Shown here one piece after another: positions 7,761 to 15,264 of a stretch of 34,894 nt of DNA. The translations under genes were made by a program, and so were the position numbers. The notes beneath the pieces are model-generated. The model was not told the DNA's origin. It made no database searches and saw only the letters and a list, made by a program, of their open reading frames with translations. The stretch is taken from contig JAEUUV010000187.1 of assembly GCA_016787285.1 (NCBI GenBank), positions 1 to 34,894 of the forward strand. Direction: 5' to 3'. This DNA is from Saprospiraceae bacterium. GTDB lineage: Bacteria > Bacteroidota > Bacteroidia > Chitinophagales > Saprospiraceae. Numbering within the stretch: position 1 is the first letter of the stretch; every line of letters begins with the position of its first letter.

Positions 7761-10139
7761 ATGAAACTTGTTCAATTGCTGCTTTTGCCTGCTGTGCTCC
7801 TGACAGGCGCCAATCTTCTTTGCGCTCAAGATTTTAACATCCAATTTCGCGGCACCCTGGATTACCCCGGCCAAACCTTGGCCAACATTTGCGGTTACGC
7901 AAAAAACGGCAAGGAATACGCACTTGTCGGCGCGTCCAAAGGCTTGTCCATCGTAGATGTGACGAATCCGGCCAATCCGGTACAAATTGTTCAGATACCC
8001 GGGCCGGATAACTTGTGGAAAGAAATCAAAGTCTATCAGCATTACGCATACGTCACATCCGAAGGCGGCGGCGGCGTGCAAATTGTGGACCTCGGCAAGT
8101 TGCCGAACCCCAACCTCGATTACCACAATTACACCGGAACAGGAGAAATTGCAGGCCAGTTGAATGAAATCCACGCCTTGCACATTGACGAAACAACCGG
8201 TTTCCTGTACACATACGGCGGCAATTTCAGCAGCGCCCGGGTACATGACCTGAATGCCGACCCCTACAACCCGGAGTACGTGGGCAAGTTTGACCAACTC
8301 GGCTACATCCACGACGGCTACGTGGACAACGATACGCTCTACGCCTGCCACATCAATGCCGGCATCATGTCCATCGTGGACATGCGGGACAAAGCCAACC
8401 CGATCCTGCTCGGCTCGGTGGAAACGCCCAGTCGTTTTGCGCACAATTCCTGGTTGCTCAGCAACCGCACCACCGTGCTCACCACCGACGAGCGCGTACC
8501 GTCTTTCCTGACTGCTTACGACGTGAGCGATCCCGGCGACATCCGCGAACTGGATCGCTTTTCCACCAACGACGGCTACGGTTCCATCGGGCACAACACG
8601 CATATTCTGAACGACTGGGCCATTACCTCCTGGTACACCGACGGGCTGAATATTGTAGATGCGCACCGCCCCGAAAACCTGGTCATGGTGGGCCAATACG
8701 ACACCTGGCCGGCCGCCGGAGCCAATTTTGACGGGTGCTGGGGTGTATATCCGTACCTGCCTTCCGGAAATCTGATCGCCACCAATATCCCCAACACCAA
8801 TGGCGGTACCGGCAGGCTTTTCGTACTGACACCCACCTACCAGCGCGCCTGCTACCTCGAAGGCCGCATCCTGGACGGATGCACCGGACAACCACTCGCC
8901 GGTGTGGAAATTAAATTTAACGGTAGCGGCAGCACACCGGTGAAGGTTTCCAGAAACAACGGAATTTACAAAAGCGGTCAGGCGCAATCGGGACCGGCTA
9001 CCGTAATTGTCAGTAAAGACGGCTATATCACTCAATTTGTGAATGTAACGCTCGTACCAGAACAGGTAGTCGAACTAAACATTACGCTTGAGCCGACTAC
9101 AGCATTCGACGTGAGCGGTCAGGCTGTGGATCAAATATCCGGAGCAGTCCTGGCCAACAAAAACCTTACACTTACCAGCCCGACTCAGACCTATCAGGTT
9201 CAAACGGACAACAACGGCACATTCGCTATCCCCTGCATGGGTGGCGGAAACTACCGGGTCGGAGCCTGGGGGTATCGGGTAACAGATGCCACTATCGCCA
9301 ACGACGGTTTGGTTACGATCCCCTTTGAGGCCGCATACTACGACGACTTCGAGCTTGATCTGGGCTGGAGCAAAACCGCCACGGCGGCCTCAGGCTTCTG
9401 GCAATTGGGCAAACCCGTACGCACGACTTTCCAAAACAACATCAGCAACCCGGAAAGCGATGTGGACTTTGACAACAACGAACAGTGCTATGTGACCGGC
9501 AATACCGGCGGACAAGCCGGAGCCGATGATGTGGACGACGGAGCCGTGACCCTTTCCACGCCACCCATGCAACTGGCCGCCTACGCCGATGCCAAACTGA
9601 CTTTCCGGTACTGGTTTTTCAACGCAGGAGGCACCGGAAATCCCAATGATAAATTTGAAGTGCTGGTAACCAACGGCCAACAAACCGTTACGGTGTTCAC
9701 ACAATCCGACTCCGAAAGCAGTTGGCGCGCTTCGGGCGATATTCACCTGAAAGATTACCTGCCGCTCACCGACAACTTGCGCGTGCTTTTCGTAGCCTTC
9801 GATGCCAACCCGGGGCATATTGTCGAGGCTGCCGTGGATGCATTTGAGGTTGTGCCGGGAGTTGTCTCGGCGCCGGAGCCGGATGCGTCTGCCGCGCTTG
9901 TGCTCACACCGAACCCAAGCAGCGATGTATTTCAGTTGCGGTACGAGTGGCCGACAGTCCAAAACGCAACGCTGGAAGTGCGCAACCTGCTTGGCCAAAC
10001 AATGCTCGTGCAGCCGTTGGGCGCCAATAGCGGAACCGTTCGTTTCGGGCAGGAGCTGTCGGCGGGCGTGTATCTGGTTCAGTTGCGTTCCGAAGGCAGG
10101 ATGAGTTCTGTGGCCAAGGTGGTTAAGACCAAAGGGTAA
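7761..10139 (+). CDS. T9SS-exported choice-of-anchor B family protein with carboxypeptidase-regulatory-like domains
   Basis: Start chosen at 7761 because it gives a clean signal peptide (MKLVQLLLLPAVLLTGANLLCAQ); the frame is open from 7686. The product is 792 residues. Domains: a beta-propeller with LVIVD-like repeats (about 30-365; e.g. GLSIVDVTNPANPVQI, GIMSIVDMRDKANPILLG, GLNIVDAHRPENLVMVG), matching the choice-of-anchor B group; two carboxypeptidase-regulatory-like beta-sandwiches (about 370-450 and 455-515; GRILDGCTGQPLAGVEI, GQAVDQISGAVL); a jelly-roll-like region (about 525-690; YYDDFELDLGW); and a C-terminal T9SS type A sorting domain (about 710-792; LTPNPSSDVFQL, then LSAGVYLVQL). 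It should cross the outer membrane by T9SS and be anchored or released at the surface. The biological role of this family is not established. It appears monocistronic. Confidence 0.92.
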   Translation: MKLVQLLLLPAVLLTGANLLCAQDFNIQFRGTLDYPGQTLANICGYAKNGKEYALVGASKGLSIVDVTNPANPVQIVQIPGPDNLWKEIKVYQHYAYVTSEGGGGVQIVDLGKLPNPNLDYHNYTGTGEIAGQLNEIHALHIDETTGFLYTYGGNFSSARVHDLNADPYNPEYVGKFDQLGYIHDGYVDNDTLYACHINAGIMSIVDMRDKANPILLGSVETPSRFAHNSWLLSNRTTVLTTDERVPSFLTAYDVSDPGDIRELDRFSTNDGYGSIGHNTHILNDWAITSWYTDGLNIVDAHRPENLVMVGQYDTWPAAGANFDGCWGVYPYLPSGNLIATNIPNTNGGTGRLFVLTPTYQRACYLEGRILDGCTGQPLAGVEIKFNGSGSTPVKVSRNNGIYKSGQAQSGPATVIVSKDGYITQFVNVTLVPEQVVELNITLEPTTAFDVSGQAVDQISGAVLANKNLTLTSPTQTYQVQTDNNGTFAIPCMGGGNYRVGAWGYRVTDATIANDGLVTIPFEAAYYDDFELDLGWSKTATAASGFWQLGKPVRTTFQNNISNPESDVDFDNNEQCYVTGNTGGQAGADDVDDGAVTLSTPPMQLAAYADAKLTFRYWFFNAGGTGNPNDKFEVLVTNGQQTVTVFTQSDSESSWRASGDIHLKDYLPLTDNLRVLFVAFDANPGHIVEAAVDAFEVVPGVVSAPEPDASAALVLTPNPSSDVFQLRYEWPTVQNATLEVRNLLGQTMLVQPLGANSGTVRFGQELSAGVYLVQLRSEGRMSSVAKVVKTKG

Positions 10140-10162
10140 ATTATTTTTGGCCGGCGCCCGGG

Positions 10163-10194
10163 TTGGCAATTGTGCTGCACAAAACATACTTTTG
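10163..10194 (+). promoter_or_regulatory. Promoter candidate for the Uma2 gene (TTG, 21-bp spacer, TACTTTTG)
   Basis: TTG at 10163-10165 and TACTTTTG at 10187-10194 are separated by 21 bp. This is the best match in the window to the Bacteroidota -33/-7 promoter pattern. It lies in the 89-bp gap after the preceding stop, 34 bp before the ATG. Confidence 0.6.
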
Positions 10195-10228
10195 CAGTGG
10201 CTCAATGCACTTTTAGCAGCCTTGAAAT

Positions 10229-10867
10229 ATGACAGCGACCATTCCTCTTCGCAAGCATTGGACATTCGAGCAACTCGCCATGGAGTTCGGCCCGATTGAA
10301 TTGCAGCGCCCCTTGTCGAAAGAAGCGTTCATCCAATTGGCAGAACAGTATCCCGACTTGCGAATGGAACGCGAACCCAACGGAATAACCACCATTATGT
10401 CACCAGTAAAAAGAGGTACCAGCCGTCGCGAAAATCAACTCTTGTTTCAACTTATCCTCTGGGATACTGCAATTGGGAAAGGTGAAACGCACAGCCCTAA
10501 CGGCACATACGACCTGCCTAACGGCGCCACCAAAATGCCGGATGTATCCTGGATTTCGCCTGAACGCCTGGCGGAAGGCCCGAACGATGAAGAAAGTTTT
10601 ATCCAGATTGTGCCGGACTTTGTCGCGGAGATACGCTCTTCGTCCGACCGCCTCGGCAAGTTAAAGGAAAAAATGACGGATACCTGGATGGCCAACGGCG
10701 TTCGGCTGGCTTGGTTGATAGACCCTTATGAGGAAAAAGCCTACATCTACCGTCAGGGCGAAAAAGAACCGACTACCGTCGAGGGTTTTAGTGAAAAAAC
10801 CCTCGACGGCGAGTCGGTGATGCCCGGCTTCACGCTGCCGCTCGACACGATGAAGCGGAAGATTTAA
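10229..10867 (+). CDS. Uma2 family protein (PD-(D/E)XK nuclease-like, former DUF820)
   Basis: A 212-residue protein with the Uma2 signature. MPDVSWIS (about 108-115) supplies the first acidic residue. PDFVAEIRSSSDR follows (about 128-141), with the family's E-x-[RS]-S motif, then a downstream KEKM lysine. GVRLAWLIDPYEEKAYIYR completes the fold. The family has a restriction-endonuclease-like core and is usually annotated as a putative endonuclease. It is hugely expanded in cyanobacteria and some Bacteroidota, and its physiological role is unresolved. Length is normal (about 180-220). It is a single gene, with its stop one base from the stop of the convergent DUF4382 gene. Nothing nearby indicates a toxin-antitoxin or restriction partner. 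Confidence 0.92.
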   Translation: MTATIPLRKHWTFEQLAMEFGPIELQRPLSKEAFIQLAEQYPDLRMEREPNGITTIMSPVKRGTSRRENQLLFQLILWDTAIGKGETHSPNGTYDLPNGATKMPDVSWISPERLAEGPNDEESFIQIVPDFVAEIRSSSDRLGKLKEKMTDTWMANGVRLAWLIDPYEEKAYIYRQGEKEPTTVEGFSEKTLDGESVMPGFTLPLDTMKRKI

Positions 10868-10868
10868 A

Positions 10869-11378
10869 TCAATTTTTGACTTTGATCACCGGCTTCAGAA
10901 TGTACGTTCCGTTCCCGTTTTTCACAATGGATTGCTCGGCATCAAAGTCAAGCGTGAGCGAGTCAAGCGAGATTGCCAGGCTCTTGTCCACCTTGATTTT
11001 CAAGCCCGATTGCTCGGCACTTGGCGTTTCCAGGTTGTAAACCACGCTGTCCACCATCACGGTATTGTTCGAGCCAAGCACCAGGCGAACTTCCTTCAGC
11101 ACATCGGTAGAGATGGAGCCGGAAGCAAGCAAGGTATCCACACCATTTTGGAAATCAAGCAGGTTGTAAATGCCCGCATTGGTCGGCAGGGTCTGCCATT
11201 TGCTGGTGTCTTTGGCCAGTTTGAGCACAACTTCCTGAATGTCCACATTGACCTGCTGGAAATCGCCCGGACCGTCTGTCAGGCGAATGCGCAGGGTGGT
11301 AGAGTCTTCGTCCTTGCTGCATGCCCACACGGCCAATGCAAGGAAAAGGGAAAACCATACGATCGGGTACTTTTTCAT
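10869..11378 (-). CDS. DUF4382 domain lipoprotein
   Basis: A 169-residue protein with a lipoprotein signal: hydrophobic N-terminus and lipobox LAVWACSKDE with lipidation Cys20. The mature part opens with TTLRIRLTDGPGDFQQVNVDIQEV, the typical beginning of DUF4382, a beta-sandwich domain found in cell-envelope lipoproteins of Bacteroidota. The later segment GIYNLLDFQNGVDTLLASGSI also fits the family. It is probably anchored to the outer membrane; no catalytic residues are known for the domain and its function is unknown. The gene converges on Uma2 with one base between stops. A GACTTTTG box about 60 bp upstream on its strand is a weak promoter candidate. Confidence 0.88.
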   Translation of the reverse strand: MKKYPIVWFSLFLALAVWACSKDEDSTTLRIRLTDGPGDFQQVNVDIQEVVLKLAKDTSKWQTLPTNAGIYNLLDFQNGVDTLLASGSISTDVLKEVRLVLGSNNTVMVDSVVYNLETPSAEQSGLKIKVDKSLAISLDSLTLDFDAEQSIVKNGNGTYILKPVIKVKN

Positions 11379-11474
11379 AAAACTGCGGATTTTGAAATGT
11401 GAAAGGATGCATTAAAACGGGGGGTGCCGCAAAAGTCACGGATTATTATCGGTGATCTTTCAGGGTAAATACCC

Positions 11475-11524
11475 AAAAAAAGCAGCGGCGCAAAACGGCT
11501 GACAGTTCCGTTTTGCGCCGCTGC
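11475..11524 (-). terminator. Strong Rho-independent terminator after the M23 peptidase gene
   Basis: A perfect 17-bp stem (GCAGCGGCGCAAAACGG at 11482-11498, complement at 11508-11524) with a 9-nt loop. Read on the minus strand it is followed by seven Ts (11481-11475). It begins 22 bp after the stop of the peptidase gene and protects the downstream DUF4382 gene from read-through. Confidence 0.92.
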
Positions 11525-11546
11525 GCTGCAATGATGAGGCCGATTG

Positions 11547-12929
11547 TTACGGATTCGGCACTACGGCATCCGGATAGTCGAATACCGACGAAGGCGTTTT
11601 TTTGCCGAATATTTCCTCCCGCGTACGGTACGGCACCTTGGTGAGCATGGCGATCAGACGGTCGCGCTCCACTTCGAATTCTTCCAGCAAAGCGCCCTTG
11701 ATCGGATCGGGTTGTGGCAGGTTGAGGCGCAGGTGATCCACCTGCTTGCCGTTTTTCCAAAAGCGGAAACATACATGCGGGCCGGTCGCCAGGCCGGTGG
11801 AGCCGACATAACCAATGGTTTGCCCTTGTGCCACACGAGCGCCCGGGCGCATGCCTTTGGCAAATCCGCTCATGTGCAGGTACTGGGTTTCGTAGTTGCC
11901 GTTGTGGCGAATCTTGACAAACTTGCCGTTGCCGCCGCGCTGCGTGGCTTCCACTACGGTACCTTCCGCCACAGCAATGATCGGAGTGCCGTGCGGAGCA
12001 GCGTAGTCGGTACCGAAGTGCGGACGGTTGTAACCGAGCACAGGGTGCATCCGCTTGAGGCTGTAGCGGCTGGAAATCCGGCTGAATTTGACCGGGGCTT
12101 TCAGGAATGCCTTGCGGGCAGGGCGTCCGTCGAAATCGTAGTAGTCGTTTTTTTCGCCTTCTTTTTTGAAATGGAATGCGAACGACTCCTTGCCGTCGCG
12201 CTCGTACACGGCGGCGATAATTTTGCCGGTACCGACTTCTTCACCTTCCACGATGTGCTGCTCGTACACGACCTTGAACCGGTCGCCCACCTTTTGATGG
12301 TAAAAGTCTACAGAAGAGGCGAGCACATCAATCATGCCGTCGGCAAGGTTGTCGTTCAGGCCGTTGTCGGTGAGGGCTTGCCAGAAATTGGTTTCCAGTA
12401 CACCGGACGCTGCGCGAATTTCGGTAACGACATGGCGTTTGACCAACTCTACTTTGTGTGGCGTTTCCAGTTGGAACACCACGTACTCGTACGGCGAGGG
12501 TTCGTAGATCAGCGCATTCGGCACGCCGGCGCCTTCCCGGGTCAGGAAGTACAGTTTTTTTCCCATACGCATGGACGTGATGTTGAAAACCCCTTTGGCA
12601 TTTTCGACCAGCGTGGCCACCACAGGGTACGCAAGTCCTTTCTTTACCAGCAGGTCGCCGAGAATATCCCCCCGGCGTAGTTCGGCATCCGACAGTTGAA
12701 ATTCGTCCATGGAAAAACCCCAACGCATGTTTTCCGGAACAACCGGAAGGGCGTCAAGTTCGGGCTGTGCAAATACGAGCGCGGCGGCCTGACGGGTTTT
12801 GGAGAGGTCGAGGGTGGTGGTGATTATAGCGGCGCTGGTGGCAATGGTTCCGGCAATTATCCAGTTTCGATAGGGGGAGATCCGGAACTTGCGCAGCCAG
12901 CGCTGCGGCTTTAGGTCGTCAATACTCAC
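11547..12929 (-). CDS. M23 family metallopeptidase (LytM-type) with a membrane anchor
   Basis: A 460-residue protein with a short cytoplasmic N-terminus, one membrane helix (about 22-42, NWIIAGTIATSAAIITTTL), a long periplasmic region with LysM/OapA-like character (RRGDILGDLLVKKGL, VGDRFKVVYEQ), and a C-terminal LytM domain (about 280-410). Zinc-site residues are His304 and Asp308 in HFGTD, with a further conserved His352 in QYLHMSG. The last motif, normally H-x-H, reads GPHVCFRF, so His385 is present but the second position is Cys387. Relatives cut peptidoglycan cross-bridges or act as cell-wall regulators in division and envelope remodelling. A strong terminator follows, and the gene is divergent from the surface protein at 13100, sharing a 170-bp intergenic region. 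It appears monocistronic. Confidence 0.92.
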   Translation of the reverse strand: MSIDDLKPQRWLRKFRISPYRNWIIAGTIATSAAIITTTLDLSKTRQAAALVFAQPELDALPVVPENMRWGFSMDEFQLSDAELRRGDILGDLLVKKGLAYPVVATLVENAKGVFNITSMRMGKKLYFLTREGAGVPNALIYEPSPYEYVVFQLETPHKVELVKRHVVTEIRAASGVLETNFWQALTDNGLNDNLADGMIDVLASSVDFYHQKVGDRFKVVYEQHIVEGEEVGTGKIIAAVYERDGKESFAFHFKKEGEKNDYYDFDGRPARKAFLKAPVKFSRISSRYSLKRMHPVLGYNRPHFGTDYAAPHGTPIIAVAEGTVVEATQRGGNGKFVKIRHNGNYETQYLHMSGFAKGMRPGARVAQGQTIGYVGSTGLATGPHVCFRFWKNGKQVDHLRLNLPQPDPIKGALLEEFEVERDRLIAMLTKVPYRTREEIFGKKTPSSVFDYPDAVVPNP

Positions 12930-13005
12930 AAGTAGAATCAGGTTTAGCGATTGTCAGAGAATAGCGGGGCCGGGGCAAATGTAGAATTGCATTTGGATTT
13001 TGCGG

Positions 13006-13013
13006 TACTTTTG
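13006..13013 (+). promoter_or_regulatory. Bacteroidota-type -7 box (TACTTTTG) upstream of the type B-sorted surface protein
   Basis: TACTTTTG lies 86 bp before the ATG at 13100, with TTG at 12987-12989 giving a short 16-bp spacer. On the opposite strand, TACATTTG (12983-12976) is a -7 candidate for the divergent M23 peptidase, without a clear -33 box. Beyond these boxes I see no structure in 12930-13099. Confidence 0.45.
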
Positions 13014-13099
13014 GTCGCAAGTTTAACCAAACAGTTTTTTGCCGGTCGCACAACCCTTGCATTTTTTCGCTGTTTGAACACCCATACCAGCCTGTTTCA

Positions 13100-14806
13100 A
13101 TGTCCAGATTTTTTCCCTTTTTTTTCCTGCTCCTTTCCGCCTCCCTGCACGCCCAGCAAAGCACCTTCGACACCGACAACGAAAACTGGGGGGCCTCGGG
13201 CGACCCGCTCAGTACCATAGCCGTTTGGCAAGCTACCGGCGGTATTCCCGGCGGCCATATCCGTGTGACCGATGCCGCCACGGGCGGAACCTGGTACTTC
13301 GAAGCGCCTCCCAAATTCCGGGGAAACAAGTGCGATGCCTACGACCGCTACCTCCGCTGGGATCAATACACCAGCGATACCACCAACGCACAACCATTCG
13401 GCGGACGCCCCGACGTAATGATCGAAGGCGCCGGTCTGACCCTGGTTTTCGACAATGCCCAAAACCCGCAACTCACCTGGACGCACTACGACATCCTGCT
13501 GCGCGAAGACGCAGGCTGGCGGCTCAACGATATCACCGGCCCCGTGCCGACCCAGGCTGAATTCCGGGCCGCACTAGCCGGAATTACCGCCCTGCGCATC
13601 CGAGGCGAATACCGTTCGCAGGCCGACATCGGTGGTCTCGACAACGTGGTGCTCGAAAGTAATTTCCGTTTCGACCTCGACGGTGACGACAGTTCACTCG
13701 TGTTCGACGACGGTTTTGCTACCGACACGCTTTGCGATCCATACAGCCCGGTTATTGATCTGGATGCCGTTCTTTTTTCAGAAAAACCCGTGGATTCCAT
13801 CGTGTTGAGGCTCCTACTGACCTCGGACGGAGCCGCCGAATCGCTCGAAATTGTCGGTGTCGTGCCGGCCACGCTGATGGTCTCGCAACCTGCTCCCGGC
13901 TGGCTGACGCTGAAAAACAACGGCCCCGCCACGTTGGCCGACTTCATAGCCGGGCTGCAAGCCCTGCGATACACCAACACAGCACCTACCCCAACCCGCG
14001 GCGAACGTTTCGTAGCCGTCCGGCTTTACGGCGAATGCGGCGACATGGGTGTGCGCTATGCGTACCTGCGCGTTTTTCCGGCCGGGGATGCAGGCATTTC
14101 CGGCGACACCACCATTTGCGCGGGCGGCCCGACGGTCAATTTGCTGTCGGCAATTGGCGGAACGCCCGAGTCCACCGGATACTGGCAGCCCAATCTGCCG
14201 GGAGGACTCTTCAAAGCAGGCATGGATGCGCCGGGCTTGTACCGATACATCGTGCCGGGCGCCGGCAATTGCCCGGGCGATACGGCAACCGTCGCCGTAG
14301 CAGTTGAGCAAGCATTGCAACTGCCCGCCGACACTACGCTTTGTTACGGGGAAAGTGTGCTGCTTACAGTGCCAACCGGCTTGATCTCCTGGGAGTGGAG
14401 TGATGGAAGTCGGGAGTTTTTTCTGGAAATTAACGAGCCGGGGGTTATTTCCTTGGCTGGAGAAACCGCACATTGTAACCTCACCGACAGCATTGTTGTC
14501 TCTTTCGTCACATGCAAGGCCTGTCCGTTTTACGCGCCCAATGTTTTTTCCCCAAATGACGACGGTTGGAACGATGTTTGGCAAGTGTTTCTGCCCTGCC
14601 TGTGGCAACGTTTCGACCTCCAGATTTTCGATCGTTGGGGAAATCTCGTATTCAAAGCAGAGGCCCCTGAACAGGTCTGGAATGGCAAATCGAAAGGAAT
14701 GCCGGTACCGCCCGGTGTATATGCCTGGCGCCTCGAATGGGTCGGCGAACTACTGGGCGAGTCAAAAACCAATCGCGAACACGGCAGCATAACGATCATC
14801 CGGTAA
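13100..14806 (+). CDS. Surface protein with laminin-B-like domain and T9SS type B (gliding motility-associated) sorting domain
   Basis: A 568-residue protein with a signal peptide (MSRFFPFFFLLLSASLHAQ). Residues about 20-190 read like a laminin B (domain IV) module: STFDTDNENWGASGD, then a jelly-roll ending IGGLDNVVLES. A region of unassigned beta-sandwich follows (about 195-330). Next come two Ig/PKD-like stretches with repeated D-TT-[IL]-C cysteine motifs (GDTTICAGG, PADTTLCYGE), common in gliding motility-associated proteins. The C-terminus (about 475-568) is a type B sorting domain: APNVFSPNDDGWNDVWQV, FDRWGNLVF, PPGVYAWRLEW. It should be exported by T9SS to the cell surface or medium. 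It is probably an adhesin or glycan-binding protein, an inference from the modules only. The MazG-like gene starts 29 bp downstream. Confidence 0.9.
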   Translation: MSRFFPFFFLLLSASLHAQQSTFDTDNENWGASGDPLSTIAVWQATGGIPGGHIRVTDAATGGTWYFEAPPKFRGNKCDAYDRYLRWDQYTSDTTNAQPFGGRPDVMIEGAGLTLVFDNAQNPQLTWTHYDILLREDAGWRLNDITGPVPTQAEFRAALAGITALRIRGEYRSQADIGGLDNVVLESNFRFDLDGDDSSLVFDDGFATDTLCDPYSPVIDLDAVLFSEKPVDSIVLRLLLTSDGAAESLEIVGVVPATLMVSQPAPGWLTLKNNGPATLADFIAGLQALRYTNTAPTPTRGERFVAVRLYGECGDMGVRYAYLRVFPAGDAGISGDTTICAGGPTVNLLSAIGGTPESTGYWQPNLPGGLFKAGMDAPGLYRYIVPGAGNCPGDTATVAVAVEQALQLPADTTLCYGESVLLTVPTGLISWEWSDGSREFFLEINEPGVISLAGETAHCNLTDSIVVSFVTCKACPFYAPNVFSPNDDGWNDVWQVFLPCLWQRFDLQIFDRWGNLVFKAEAPEQVWNGKSKGMPVPPGVYAWRLEWVGELLGESKTNREHGSITIIR

Positions 14807-14835
14807 GCCGGTCAACACTTAAAACACCTGTCAGC

Positions 14836-15144
14836 ATGAACATTCAGGAAGCACAGCAAAAAGTCTTGCAGCACGATCAGGCTCGTGGCTGGGACTACTT
14901 CCATCCGCTCGAAATTTTTGCCAACATGAATGAGGAAATGGCAGAAATCTGGCAAAAAATTGCCTGGGTAAACGACGCAGAAAAACAAGAGCGCGCCAAA
15001 CTGCGAGCCGATGAAATCGAATTCGATATCGGCGACCTGTTGCATCTGGTACTCAAATTGGCCAACCAGTTTGACGTAGATGCCGAAAGGGGTCTGGAGC
15101 GCGTACTCGAAAAATTCGGCAAGGAGCATCCCCCTGTCCGGTAA
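14836..15144 (+). CDS. MazG-like nucleotide pyrophosphohydrolase
   Basis: Start set at 14836 (MNIQEAQQKVLQHDQARGW). The frame is open further upstream but overlaps the previous gene, and the internal Met begins the conserved domain. The 102-residue product is all-alpha. It has the MazG metal-binding pattern: a first acidic helix NEEMAEIWQKI (about 34-44), then DEIEFDIGDLLHLVLKLAN (about 64-82), the E-x-x-x-D arrangement that binds magnesium. Family members hydrolyse NTPs or dNTPs to monophosphates and pyrophosphate, as house-cleaning or dUTPase-like enzymes. Length is normal for single-domain forms (about 95-115). It may be co-transcribed with the preceding surface protein (29-bp gap). A 120-bp regulatory-looking gap separates it from the catabolic operon. 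Confidence 0.85.
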   Translation: MNIQEAQQKVLQHDQARGWDYFHPLEIFANMNEEMAEIWQKIAWVNDAEKQERAKLRADEIEFDIGDLLHLVLKLANQFDVDAERGLERVLEKFGKEHPPVR

Positions 15145-15160
15145 CCTTGTCCCTTTCAGG

Positions 15161-15213
15161 CCCTTTTACACTTTTTTATACTTTTTTACACTTGGCGTGC
15201 TCCCGTCCGGGAG
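15161..15213. promoter_or_regulatory. Phased T-tract tandem repeat plus perfect inverted repeat upstream of the catabolic operon
   Basis: Three tandem 10-bp units occupy 15161-15190 (CCCTTTTACA, CTTTTTTATA, CTTTTTTACA), placing T-tracts one helical turn apart, the arrangement that bends DNA. Seven bases further on, CTCCCGTCCGGGAG (15200-15213) is a perfect 6-bp inverted repeat around TC, an operator-like dyad. GACTTTTG (15222-15229), one base off the -7 consensus, lies 35 bp before the first start codon. Together this looks like a regulated promoter; the regulator is unknown. Confidence 0.55.
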
Positions 15214-15264
15214 GCTCGAATGACTTTTGCCCGGCAAAACAACGACTGTCTAATCAAACAAAAC

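Noticed and set aside
7728-10265. Minus-strand frames of 435 and 291 residues opposite the choice-of-anchor B gene
   Set aside because: They overlap a gene with signal peptide, propeller repeats and sorting domain; no motif or plausible start context is seen.
15161-15190. A CRISPR array or replication iterons in the 10-bp tandem repeats
   Set aside because: The units are only 10 bp, without spacers or cas genes, and no replication initiator gene or DnaA-box cluster is nearby.
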